Source of the DNA: Bryum argenteum
Lineage: Eukaryota > Streptophyta > Bryopsida > Bryales > Bryaceae
Length of the DNA stretch: 64,000 nt
Assembly: GCA_037043015.1 (NCBI GenBank)
Contig: CM073329.1
Span: 4,914,648 to 4,978,647, forward strand
Direction of reading: 5' to 3'
Part shown: one piece after another, positions 11,866-22,580 of the stretch
Position numbering within the stretch: position 1 is the first letter of the stretch
Layout of the letters: each line of letters begins with the position of its first letter
Made by a program: the position numbers and the translations under genes
Notes under the pieces: generated by a model
What the model saw: the letters and a program-made list of their open reading frames with translations, nothing else
Told to the model about the DNA's origin: nothing
Database searches by the model: none

Positions 11866-12194
11866 TGTTGGATGAATTTCGTTTAATATGAAGATCGATG
11901 ACTTCTGTCCGTTCCACCACGTTCCACCACCGTACATAAGCTTGTTGTACATTGATAGTTCTTACCTTGCACAGATGTTTCCGTAGGAGTGTTTGTAGTG
12001 CGCTGGTGTTGTCTTTCACAGCTGCGCTTAAGCGGTGTGAAGTGTAAGCACAGTGAATAACTTCCTTCCATTGTGTAGTGGTCTTTGATTTCTTTTCAAT
12101 AATACATTGTGCTGTAGCACATTTCTCAGAGCGCTTTCCCATTTGTCTATTCGTATTTTGCATACGATCTGCTGCTTTGTAGCTATTTCTCACA
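11866..12194 (+). repeat. 5' LTR of the Copia element (329 bp)
   Basis: It starts TGTTGGATG and ends TTTCTCACA, the usual TG...CA. It differs from the 3' LTR by one base and by one extra 10-bp unit. Confidence 0.95.
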
Positions 12195-12206
12195 GGTTAT
12201 GGGCCT
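12195..12206 (+). promoter_or_regulatory. Copia primer-binding site matching the initiator tRNA-Met anticodon arm
   Basis: GGTTATGGGCC follows the LTR directly. Its complement, GGCCCATAACC, is the anticodon-arm sequence of plant initiator tRNA-Met rather than its 3' end. This fits the half-tRNA priming known from some Copia elements. Confidence 0.7.
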
Positions 12207-15200
12207 TATCTCTTCGCTATAGACAATAGAAGAAAATAGAGCGACGTGACTTCTTTGAAGGTTTTCGATGGTACGAAGTTTGCTGTATGGAAGTTCCACA
12301 TGGAGATTTGCTTTGAGGAGAAGATGGTTTTGGACGTTATCAACGGATTTACGATAGCGCCTTCTCTCAGCGAGCCGGAGGAACTTTGCGAATTATGGAA
12401 CAAAAAGAACTCGATGGCTCGGCGAATGATCAGTTCCACTGTTACTCTCCCTGTTCTCGAGAACCTGGTGAACTGCACTACAGCTGCATGCATGTGGTCG
12501 ACTCTTTGTTCATTCTATCAACAGAAGTCGCAGGAAAATATTTACTCCGTCCAGGCGAGTTTCTTCGATTACAAGATGGTACAAGGAGATAGCATGAACA
12601 CACATGTTAACAAGGTGTTAGCTCTTGGAAATCTTCTTAAAGATCTCAGGAAGCCCGTTGTAGAAGACATGCTCATTTCCAAAATATTCTCTAGTCTCCC
12701 GCCGAGTTACAATGCCATTATTGCGGCATGGACGAATCTTGCCGATGCTGATCGTACTGTTAAGAATCTTAAGACGAGGCTTCTTCAGATGGAGAACATT
12801 ATATCACTATAGAATGGAAATGTCGAGAGTGTGATGGACAAAGCTTTTTTCTCTCGTACGAATCGTAACTCGAGTTCATCCACTTCAAAGTATCAACGTC
12901 CAGAGCATATTAAGGAACGTTCAGAGGAGAAGGAGCGTAACAAGGAGCATCTCCGGCTACTCAAGGAAAATTCCTTGTGCTACAATTGTGGGAAACCACG
13001 TCATTGGCCAGATGAATGTCCGGAACCGCCTCGGTCTGATTCTAAGAGATCTGAGAAGTCTTCTCGAAATTCTAACAATCGAAAACAAAGTGATGCAAAT
13101 ACTGCTACGAGTCAGCCTTTATCATGCAACTCTGATCATGATTCTGATTGCAACTCCGCTGAGAGTGATTCTTACGCGTTCATGACAATAAGTTGACACT
13201 CTCAAGCACTTAGTGACAATCTTGACTCACGGACGTGGTATGCGGACACTATTGCGACTGAGCATATGACTGAACATAGAGATTGGTTTTCAAACTTTAC
13301 TCCAGTTGATCCTGGCAAATGGTCTGTTGCTGTGGCCGATGATCGAGACGTTTGGGTTCTAGGAACGGGTGATATCAATATTATGCTTACGGTTGATGGT
13401 TCTCAGCAACATGGCACGCTCCGAAAAGTTCTGTACGTCCCAGATCTTCGACGAAACCTCTTCTCTGTCGGATTGGCTTCTTTATCCGGCATATCTTTTG
13501 TCACTCTCGGTGGGACGTGCGCACTATATCGAAATTTTGGTAAAGGACCAAAGATAATGGAAGGAGTGCGAGTTGGCACATTGTATGAGTTATCTTTCTA
13601 TCCTCTTCCACCAGAAGTTGTTGCGTCTACGGTAACCCAAGCTCTCAACACAGCCTCGCGACTCGTTACAGATCTGAGTTTATGGCATCGTCGAATGGGA
13701 CACATCAACGTTGACACTATGAAGAAAATGAGCACTCATTCGAGTCTGGAGAATTTTTCTCTTGCTCCATCGGCAAAGCTTCTCCATGTATGTTCAGGGT
13801 GCGTTTATGGAAAACAACACAAGGCTTCATACTCAGTTGTTCCGGATAAACAACGCTCACAGATACCATGCGAGCGTCTTCACGCGGATTTGAGTGGAAA
13901 GATTTCCGAACCATCACTCGGTGGTGCTGTGTACTATCTTCTTCTCAAAGATGATTGTACCTCATACCGTTTCATGTATTTTCTCAAAAAGAAATCGGAA
14001 ACTCTTTCTTACGTCATCCAAGCTCTTCGGCTTATCACCCGACAAACCGGCAATGATGTCAAGTTTCTACATACGGATCAAGGAACGGAGTTCTATAATA
14101 CTGAGTTCAACACTTTTCTAGAGAAAGAAGGAATTATCCGAGAGCTGAGTGTAGTTTACACACCTCAGCAAAATGGATATGTTGAATGAGATAACCGGAC
14201 CATTGTAGAGTCAGCGTGTAGTATGCTACATACTACCAGCGTTCCTTTGAAGCTTTGGGCAGAAGCCATGAGTACAGCGGTGTATCTTCTCAATCGAGCG
14301 ATAATCACACAAGTTGGGATTAGAACACCGTACGAATTATGGAACCACAGGAAGCCTGCCATCAGTCATTACCGTGTTTTTGGAACGATAGCATACATCT
14401 TTCTTGACAAGCGGTCTCGTACTAAGTTCGAGGCTCATGGTGATCGTGTTGTTTTTATCGGCTACAGCAACATGAGCAAAGCGTGGAGGTTTTGGAAACC
14501 AAACACCGTTAAGGTTTTCGAGCGTTCGGACGTTATCTTTGACAAGACCTTGAACTATTGTTCAACACTGTTTCCAGGTGAACATTCTACAATCAGTGAC
14601 CTTTCGTACAATATCTTTCCGGACTTTGAAGCGTATATTCCAAATTCCGACACGAGTGAAAATTCCACAAGACCTTGTTCACAAGATATGGAAGGCTCTC
14701 GCTCCAAATCGCTAGACAATCCTTGTTCCATCATGCGTAACTCTTCAGTGGGAGATACCTTGCCTACGGCTGACACTCACATTATGGAGGAAAACTCTTC
14801 AGTTTCTCTTCCACTGGGAGAGCTTTCTCCAATGGTTACCGATCAACGTCAGTCTTCACCTCAGGTTTTGAGCAGTCAACCTTCATCGAATTTTTCTCCT
14901 TACTATGATTCCTCACTGAATATACCTAAACTTCGCTCAATACCAGAGATCTATGCTGCTGAAGGAAACTTATCAGATGAGGAGCTCAGTCATACTAGAC
15001 GTTTCCATGCAGCTTTGGTTGACTCAGCTAGTACATACAGGGAGCCACAAACCTACAAGGCAGCCTTAAAGGCACCGGATGTTTCTTCTTGGCAGGATGC
15101 CATGAACAAAGAATACCAATCGCTCATTGATAACCGAACGTGGACTCTTGTTGAACCTCCTCCGGGTAGGAAGATCATCTCGAACAAGTGGGTGTACAAG

Positions 15201-16723
15201 TTGAAGTATCGGACTTCTGGAGAGATTGACAAATATAAGGCTCGACTTGTGGCGAAAGGCTATAGCCAAGTTGCTGGTATTGATTATGAGGCAACATATA
15301 GCCCCGTAATCAAACATGCTTCTATTCGTACCATTTTTGCTGTAGCAGCGGCTCGCTAGATGCAATTGATGCAATTTGACATTGGTACCGCTTACCTCAA
15401 TGGTGACCTAGCTGAAGATATTTTCATGAAGCAACCTGAAGGATATGAGGATGTCAATCACCGAGGTTATGTTTGTCGACTTCACAAGAGTTTGTATGGA
15501 CTCAAGCAGTCTGGACGGCAGTGGAATATGAAATTCGACGATTTTCTTAAGCGACATGATCTTACACCAAGCGATTATGACTCCTGCGTTTACTACCGAG
15601 TTAATTCGACCCGGGAGATAGATACGATTGTTGGTATCTTTGTAGATGATGGCATGGCATGTTCTACGGATCCTACTGTACTCGACATTATCATCAAGCA
15701 CCTCGAAACAGAATTCAAAGTCGTGCGGAGTAACGCGGAGTACTACGTTGGATTTCAAATTCAACGAGATCCTTTCACAGGTTCTATTTTCATACACCAA
15801 TCTAAGTATATTGATGATATTGTGAAAGGCTTCAATATGGCAGATGCGAATCCTGTTTCTACACCGGCGGATCCACATTCTCCTATTTGGGACGACCCGG
15901 AAGATGAACCCTGAGCCCTGAGATACCCTTCAAAGCGATAATTGGATCGATTATGTACGCAATGGTTCTTACAAGATTTGATATCTGCTACGCTGTTAGT
16001 CGAGTTGCAACATACACCGACCGGCCGAGACATCGGCATTGGATAGCTGCCAAACGGATTCTGCGTTATCTCAAAGGCACAACTAATTTTGGAATTCTCT
16101 ATCATGGTTCGATAAACCATTTGACTCTTCATGGATATTGCGACGCCGACTTCTCAAATGACCAAGACGACAGGAAGTCAAGAACCGGCTACGTCATGAT
16201 TCTAAGCAATGGAGCTATAGATTGGACGAGCAAAAGGCAGGGGTGCACAGCTGAATCGACTATCGAGGCTGAGTTTGTCGCTATTGCTGAGGCTTTGAAA
16301 GATACGCTATGGCTCGCTAATCTCCTCAGAAGCCTTGGCATTCCTCAAGATGCTCCTACGATCCTCTATTCAGATAACCAGGGTGTTATTCATCTTGTGA
16401 AGAATCCGCGTTACCACAAGAAGACGAAACATATTGAGCGCAAGTATTACTTCATTCGGGAGAAGTTTAATAAGCGACAAATGGACATCCAATATGTCAA
16501 TATGAAAAATCAACTCGCCGATGTCTTTACTAAAGCTGTGCCACGGGAAGCTTTCTCTTCATCTGTGTCTCTTCTTGGACCTACCGAGACTCCACCGTAC
16601 GTTAAGGGATGATTTTCGACTTCAACAAAGCGTACGCGGGAAAGTTTTTGAATTCAAACTCAACGAGTGGGAGAGACTAATCAAGTTCCGTTTCGTTCGA
16701 ATCTTCATATACTCGAGTGGGAG

Positions 16724-17042
16724 TGTTGGATGAATTTCGTTTAATATGAAGATCGATGACTTCTATCCGTTCCACCACCGTACATAAGCTTGTTGTACAT
16801 TGATAGTTCTTACCTTGCACAGATGTTTCCGTAGGAGTGTTTGTAGTGCGCTGGTGTTGTCTTTCACAGCTGCGCTTAAGCGGTGTGAAGTGTAAGCACA
16901 GTGAATAACTTCCTTCCATTGTGTAGTGGTCTTTGATTTCTTTTCAATAATACATTGTGCTGTAGCACATTTCTCAGAGCGCTTTCCCATTTGTCTATTC
17001 GTATTTTGCATACGATCTGCTGCTTTGTAGCTATTTCTCACA
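16724..17042 (+). repeat. 3' LTR of the Copia element (319 bp)
   Basis: Near-perfect direct copy of 11866-12194, again TG...CA, followed by the target duplication GTGGT. Confidence 0.95.
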
Positions 17043-17090
17043 GTGGTTTTAGGGCATTCAACCTTACATCATCAAATATTCTACTGGTCT

Positions 17091-17462
17091 TTAACCCTTA
17101 AACGCCCAAGCAAGCCCGAGGGGCATGATTCCAACAGAATCTTCCTTATAGCTCTCACTGTACTCAACTTTTCACTTGTATTTTGATGTCAAACTGGTCA
17201 CCTTCTTCTGATGCATTGAATTAGTCAGATTTGACAATTCAAATCACAATTTGTATGAGTGATTTTGTGCTTTGAAAGGATTATGGTAGGTAGGTTGGGA
17301 TGGTACATAACCTTGTAGGAGGTTGCAAGCTCATCATTGATTGGTTCATTCACAATGCCCAAGTTCAAAAAGTGCACTATTCATGATGCCCAAGTTCAAA
17401 AGATGCTGTGATCAATTTTGGGCTGCCCATTTCAGACCCCATGGGCGTTTTTAAAGGGTTAA
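17091..17462. mobile_element. TTAA-flanked MITE, 372 bp
   Basis: The ends are inverted: TTAACCCTTAAACGCCCA on the left and, read on the other strand, TTAACCCTTTAAAAACGCCC on the right. The interior (for example GGAGGTTGCAAGCTCATCAT near 17320) recurs at 22170-22580. TTAA flanks with CCCTT-type ends suit a piggyBac-like MITE, but that class is inferred from the ends alone. Confidence 0.65.
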
Positions 17463-18589
17463 TACTAATTCTGTATAGAATTTTGTAAGACTATGAAAAC
17501 AATCAATAACTACTTGTTCAGATTGGGGGCCCATGGAAATGAAGGGCCAAAAGAGTCTATTTTTGGCTCTGAAGGCCCCCACCCCCATTTTATGGAAGGG
17601 CTTTTATTTTCTAAACATAGTCTCTAGGGAAATGGAGTACCTTTGGGAGCTTCACTTTTCAAGCCTTGCGGCGAAGTGGACTATATTAGTTCCTGGCTAA
17701 ACATGCCAATAAAAAACAAAAATTGTGCAAGAAAAATACCTTAAAATATTATCAACCCCCATTTCTAGTGTAAAGTCAACGAGGCCAGCCTCTACTCCTA
17801 TACTAATAAGGAAGCTTCATTTCAATGGCCCTAAGATAACTCAAAAACCAGCCCTACCTTGTTGAACAATCAAATGGTTTGACTCATTTTTACCAAAAGA
17901 GACACATTTTCAAAGAAAGAGTCATAAATGGTTACAAGTAATTTGGATTTTAACCATGTGATCTTCTAGGAGACCACTAGATACATATTATACATCATGT
18001 GGGTCAAATTTAATATGATGAGGCCTCATCACCCACCACCATTCGGTAGTTATGAAGCCAAAATTTTGGCAGATGAGATTCTTCAGCAAGTGGTTTACGA
18101 AGCAGATTAAGACAATGATACTTAAACAGTAGTCTTACCAACTTACTATTAGAGTTTGGTTGTTAAATCTTTAGAAAATCTACCAGAGCTCCCTGTGGGT
18201 AAAGGTTGATATGCTAGGGTAATATTTGAATTGAGTACTTTTACTAACTTAAGAAGGAGTTTACAAGTGATGAGGCCTCAGAGAGTGCAAGATCATATTG
18301 TGTAAGTACTCAGAAAACAACACAAAATCTTAGCATTTTCACATTGAAGTGAAAATACTACCGATAGGCTTTTTTGAATGAAAGATCACCAACTACAATA
18401 TCTTTACTTTCATCCCAATTGTGCAAATAGTGGTCTTGCAATGATGAAAATTGCGCAAAAATCAGCAAAAAAAGAAATGTCCAAACTTGTACAAGTGAGG
18501 AAGTTATGGCATACATTTTTGTACAAGTTGCTAGTTACTACTTGTCATCCAAAATGTTGTCTTCCGCCTCAAGTAACCTTCATCACTTG
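17463..18589. other. AT-rich intergenic DNA
   Basis: Nothing recognisable: no long ORF, tandem array or element ends. Confidence 0.45.
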
Positions 18590-20152
18590 AACTGACATAT
18601 TCATCCTCTATATTTCCTGACTGATGTAGCCGCCAAGTTGCAATTTGAGGAACCTTCAGGTCTTGATGAACTCGCACAGGCCATTTAGTGCACTGCCATA
18701 CTGAAGTGGTAATCACCTGGCGAAGTTCTCTCTAAATACTGGTGATCGAGGCTTTTACCTGTCCCCGCCCGTAACACAAGCTCTGCCCGCGCCTGAACGA
18801 GTCTTTAGAGATTGCACTTCATCTGTGTTGAGGGCGGGGACAGTCAAACCCTCGATCCCCGTTCGTAACCAGTATTTACAGAGCTCCTCACCTGGCTGGC
18901 TGACTGATATCATTATTCGACTTAGATGGTTCAGTCGGTATATTAATATGTTGTCTGACTGCTGACTTCCGCGGCTCACGAATTCTGTGTTTTAAACGGT
19001 AGAACGTAAGTAAGCAAGCAGCTTAGCACCACAAAAGGTCGAGCTATAGTAGCCAGAGCACTGCCTTTTTTGCACAGACGACTGTTTATCGTTTAGTGAA
19101 TATCAAGAAGGGAAGCCTGGGGAGGAAGTTTGAGATCAATAGTTTTCCGGCTCTCGGCTCGAACACGGTTGTCACTCAGCACTTTGAACGGGGAGCTTGT
19201 GAAGCACAACAACGGATTTGTTGCTGTAAGGAAGTGTCCGTTACCTCAGCTCTACCGACAACGCTGCTGTACTTAACACAAAGAAAAAGCAGTCTAATTC
19301 GATCACATTAAGTTCCCAGGTACGTGAACAATGCTTCGATCGATGTTTTTGAGTATGGGTATGGCATGTAGAACTGAAAGTGATTCTTGTACGAAAGTTT
19401 CGAAGAAGTGATTCTATGTAGGTTGGGCCTTGAACAACATTCTTGTCTCCTTCCGTTGAGCAATTTTGTGAGGGTATGGATATGATGGGTGGAGTTTGAT
19501 ACAGTGGAAGTAGAAGTTCAAGTGGAAAAGCATGTTCGCGATCAGCAACCCGTAGAGGTGGTGTCGGCTCGCATGACTGTAAACCACAGGATCATTACGT
19601 AAAGGAAAAGAACATAGTATAAGTGCTTGAGAGTAAGAGTATCTCAAATAGTACATTCCTATTGCGAATTGGAGTTCGCTCATCAGGTCCTTCGGAGATT
19701 TGTACATACTTGAAACCTAAGCTATTTGTTTCGTAAGTTCAAGGCACATTCCTCATGGTTCAAGGTTGAGAGAGCTATCGACTGAGATAACTCCACCTGA
19801 AGCTGTGACCCTGGCCATTTAGATGTCCGATCGATTGAGGTTTACGGTTCAGTTTATCATCAGGACTCGAAGTGGCTAACAGTGTCGATATGCTACTCGT
19901 GAGATCTGCTATAAGAGTCTAAATTCATAAAGAGTAACCATTCCTAGAGTCCTCTAATGTCAAATACAACAGTGTTGCTTGTATATATTCATGTTTTGAT
20001 ACAGCCGTGGACATTCTGCATGATCCGAAAGGTCGGAAGCTCGTAAGCGAGGTCAATTCCCATTTACTTGATTGCTTAATCGATAGTGCATGTCAAGAGA
20101 AAGATAAACATCTGGACAGTTTGAATCAGGAAACGGAGGCCTACATGCATTG
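18590..20152 (+). promoter_or_regulatory. Conserved 5' region of gene C
   Basis: Ordered blocks match 6000-7501 and 23850-25001. They include GGTCTTGATGA near 18658, TTTTAAACGGTAGAACGTAAG near 18988, GTTGCTGTAAGGAAG near 19220, GTACGTGAACAATGC near 19320 and GTGGCTAACAGTGTCGATATGC near 19870. It is probably promoter plus 5' UTR. A foldback element (18733-18878) interrupts it. Confidence 0.55.
18733..18878. mobile_element. Foldback (long inverted repeat) insertion upstream of gene C
   Basis: Left arm 18733-18770 and right arm 18832-18878 pair in blocks: TAAATACTGGT with ACCAGTATTTA, GATCGAGG with CCTCGATC, and CTGTCCCCGCCC with GGGCGGGGACAG. The loop is about 60 bp. The conserved 5' regions of B and D have no counterpart. 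It could form a strong hairpin if transcribed. Confidence 0.7.
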
Positions 20153-22007
20153 ATGGGTTTGTTCCAGCTACTTCACGTTCTGGTACTCATGATTCTTCAA
20201 GCAACTGTAATACTCGTCGAAGCTCAGAACGAAGCTCAGAATGGCGGCACGACCTTCAGCTATCCCCCCTTCAATTACACCACAAGTAACTTGCTCTTCG
20301 GAGGGGAGGCGGAGATCAACGAGGAAAATGCAATTTTCGGCATCACAGAAGTCAATCTCAATCCAGGTACTGGAATTTACAACGACACTACTCCCGCTTC
20401 TTGTGCTTCGGTACTCTACGGAAACCCACTTCAAATGCGAAGCAAGGACTCTTCATTCACCACTACCTTCACTTTCTCCATCGCCGGCACGAACTCCGCC
20501 GGGTTCGCATTCGTCCTCCTCCCCCAGAATCACACCAGCGGAGACCCCGGATGCAAGCTCTGTTTGATGCCGCAAAATTTGGATGCCACTAGTAGTCAGT
20601 TCTTCGCAGTGGAGTTCGACACATTCAAAAACCCGGAGTTCGACGACCCCAGCAACAACCATGTCGGTGTCAACATCAACAGCATGAATTCCTCGTTCAC
20701 TTACAACTTGTGTGGAGACGGAATTGACGAGTGCACTTATCTTGTGTATGGCAATTCGAACAACTTCATATCAACCAGATCCTATGACATTCACAATTTC
20801 ACGTCGTGGATCGAGTACGATTCCGTGACGAAATACCTGGCGGTTTTTCTTACAAATGGTTCCACATTGCAAGACATCGCAAAACCTCCAGGTGCTATCA
20901 TTGAAGCCTTTGTCGACCTGAGCGATGTGATGAATGACAACATGTTCGTGGGTTTTACCGGATCAACCAATGCTAATGATGAAGAGTTGAAGAAAATCAC
21001 TTCGTGGAGCTTCAGTACAAGCGCCAAACTCACAGAAGGTACGTAAGTACTGTGCAGTATCAATCTATGCAACATTGTCAAACCATATCAGAACCCCGAT
21101 ACACAGTTTGCCGAAATGGTAGTCCGGGTCTGTCGAACTCCACTAGTTACGATTGAGGTGGTCTTTGATTGCAGCCCCGCCACCTTTGGGCGCAATCGAT
21201 AATGGAACTTCGCCAGGTATCAACGGACCTCCACCTTTGGGCGCAATCAACAATGGAACTGAGCCTGGTATCAACGGACCTCCGCTACGAGCGCCAGGCT
21301 TAAGCCCAGGCAACATTGTATCAGCTTCGTCGACCGGGGGTAGTGGCAGCAATGGATTGAAAGCGGAGCTGGCTGTGGGGATTGTTGTGGGAGTGGCTGT
21401 TCTCCTCGCCATAGCCATCGGCTACAAGCTTTTCAGATTGTTCAGGCGGCCGCTTCGTTTCTTCCTCTCTCATGCGGGTGGCGACGATCAGGAAGGGAAG
21501 AACTTCCCAGACTGGCTCCGCGACACGATGACAGAAAGCTGGAAGCTGAAGCGCTTCATCAAGGTATTCTCGGACCGAAGGAGTTTGGAGACGGGCAGGC
21601 GATTCCCCGATCAGATCAAGCAAGCACTCGAGAAGACTGAGGTGGGAATCGTGGTGGTTACACCCGAGTTTTTCACTCGAAAGTGGCCCATGACAGAGTT
21701 GATCTCTTTTGTGCGTTCTGAAGAGAGGAATCCGGCCGTGAGAATCCTGCCGCTGTGGTACCAAATGACTGTGACCAAGGTTAAGGAGGATCTGCGGGCA
21801 GGAAAGTGGAATCAAGCATGGACGGAGATGTCCAAAGAGGGCAATCATCCACTTCCGCTTGAAGACTGCCTTAAAGCAGTGAAGCGGCTGTGCGAAATGC
21901 AAGGCGTTTCGTATACTGCCAATAGCCGCGGCCATGATCGAGAGTACATTAAGCAGATTCTTAAAGAAGTCGGTAGGATTCTGCGAAAAGAACTTTGGAA
22001 GAGATGA
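20153..22007 (+). CDS. Gene C: L-type lectin-TM-TIR receptor, two exons, 572 aa
   Basis: Exons are 20153-21038 and 21175-22007 (886 + 833 nt, in frame). Residues 1 to about 24 are a signal peptide (MGLFQLLHVLVLMIL). About 32-295 are the lectin domain, with FFAVEFDTFKNPEFDDPSNN and the cysteine motif NLCGDGIDEC. About 296-358 are two Pro-rich NGT repeats and a Ser/Gly stalk. About 360-382 is the TM helix, followed by basic RLFRRPLR, which fits a cytosolic C-terminus. About 388-572 is TIR. The TIR has FFLSHAGG, FSDRRSLETG and RKWPMTEL with Trp466 and Glu470 at the plant TIR NADase positions. Exon 1 ends in overlapping donors: the first keeps the frame, the second truncates the protein after the lectin. 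No kinase, NB-ARC or LRR is present. Confidence 0.9.
21039..21048 (+). promoter_or_regulatory. Tandem splice donors of gene C
   Basis: GTACGTAAGT holds two donors 4 nt apart. Cutting before 21039 joins to 21175 in frame and gives the full receptor. Cutting before 21043 uses the stronger GTAAGT but shifts the frame to TAA at 21200-21202, giving a secreted lectin with nine extra codons. Tandem donors of this GYNNGY type are known alternative-splice sites; use here is untested. Confidence 0.65.
21039..21174 (+). other. Intron of gene C
   Basis: 136 bp, ending GATTGCAG as in A and B. It separates the lectin exon from the linker-TM-TIR exon. Confidence 0.8.
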
Positions 22008-22169
22008 TTCAAGTTGGGAGCTGTTGATTCCTAACGCTGCAGTCTCCTCTCCATTTTACAATGCAAGTGAAACCTAGCGCATTCCGTATGTCTCGTACGT
22101 AGCACATGGCACGTAGTACAGACAAGTCTGCTCCATCCGTAAAGATGACAATGGATAGAGATTTTGTTT

Positions 22170-22580
22170 TTGCTTTGAGAACTTTGATACAGTTAAGGTT
22201 CAAGCAAGCCCGAGGAAGCCCAACAGAATTTTGATACAGTTGGCCGCGGAAGCCCAACAGAATTTGCTCTGTAGATCTCACTGTACTGAAATTTTCACTT
22301 ATATTTTGATGTTAAGCTGGTTACCTCCTTATGATGCATTCAAAAAGTGAAATTTTACTATTTAAAGCACAATTTGTACGAGCAATTTTGTGGTTTGAAA
22401 GGATTGTGATAGGTAGGTTGGAGTTGTACATAACATTGTAGGAGGTTGCAAGCTCATCATTGATTAGTTCATTGATCATTGATGCCCAAGTCCAAAAAAT
22501 GATGTGATCCAATCTTGAGCTGTCCGTTTCGAAACACATGAGTATGTAAGGCTTAAGATTTCTCTAGATTAGATAGGTAA
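22170..22580. repeat. Interspersed repeat related to the TTAA MITE
   Basis: This is a diverged copy of 17091-17462, inserted in the 3' flank of gene C; the sequences on both sides continue as one block in unit A (1790-1960). A 33-bp stretch from it (22433-22465) appears inverted and perfect at 22731-22764. Confidence 0.55.

Larger units (their letters stand above)
11866..17042 (+). mobile_element. Ty1/Copia LTR retrotransposon, young but broken
   Basis: The element lies between genes B and C, flanked by a 5-bp direct repeat GTGGT (11861-11865 and 17043-17047). It has two LTRs that are almost identical, so the insertion is recent. In order it carries gag with a CCHC knuckle (about 12.25-13.2 kb), protease and GAG-pre-integrase, integrase (about 13.3-14.3 kb), reverse transcriptase (about 15.0-15.9 kb) and RNase H (about 16.0-16.6 kb), the Copia order. 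The coding region is broken, with roughly five breaks, so it is a fossil. Confidence 0.95.

Noticed and set aside
12246-16612. The Copia reading frames as host genes
   Set aside because: They are gag, integrase, RT and RNase H parts of one LTR element.
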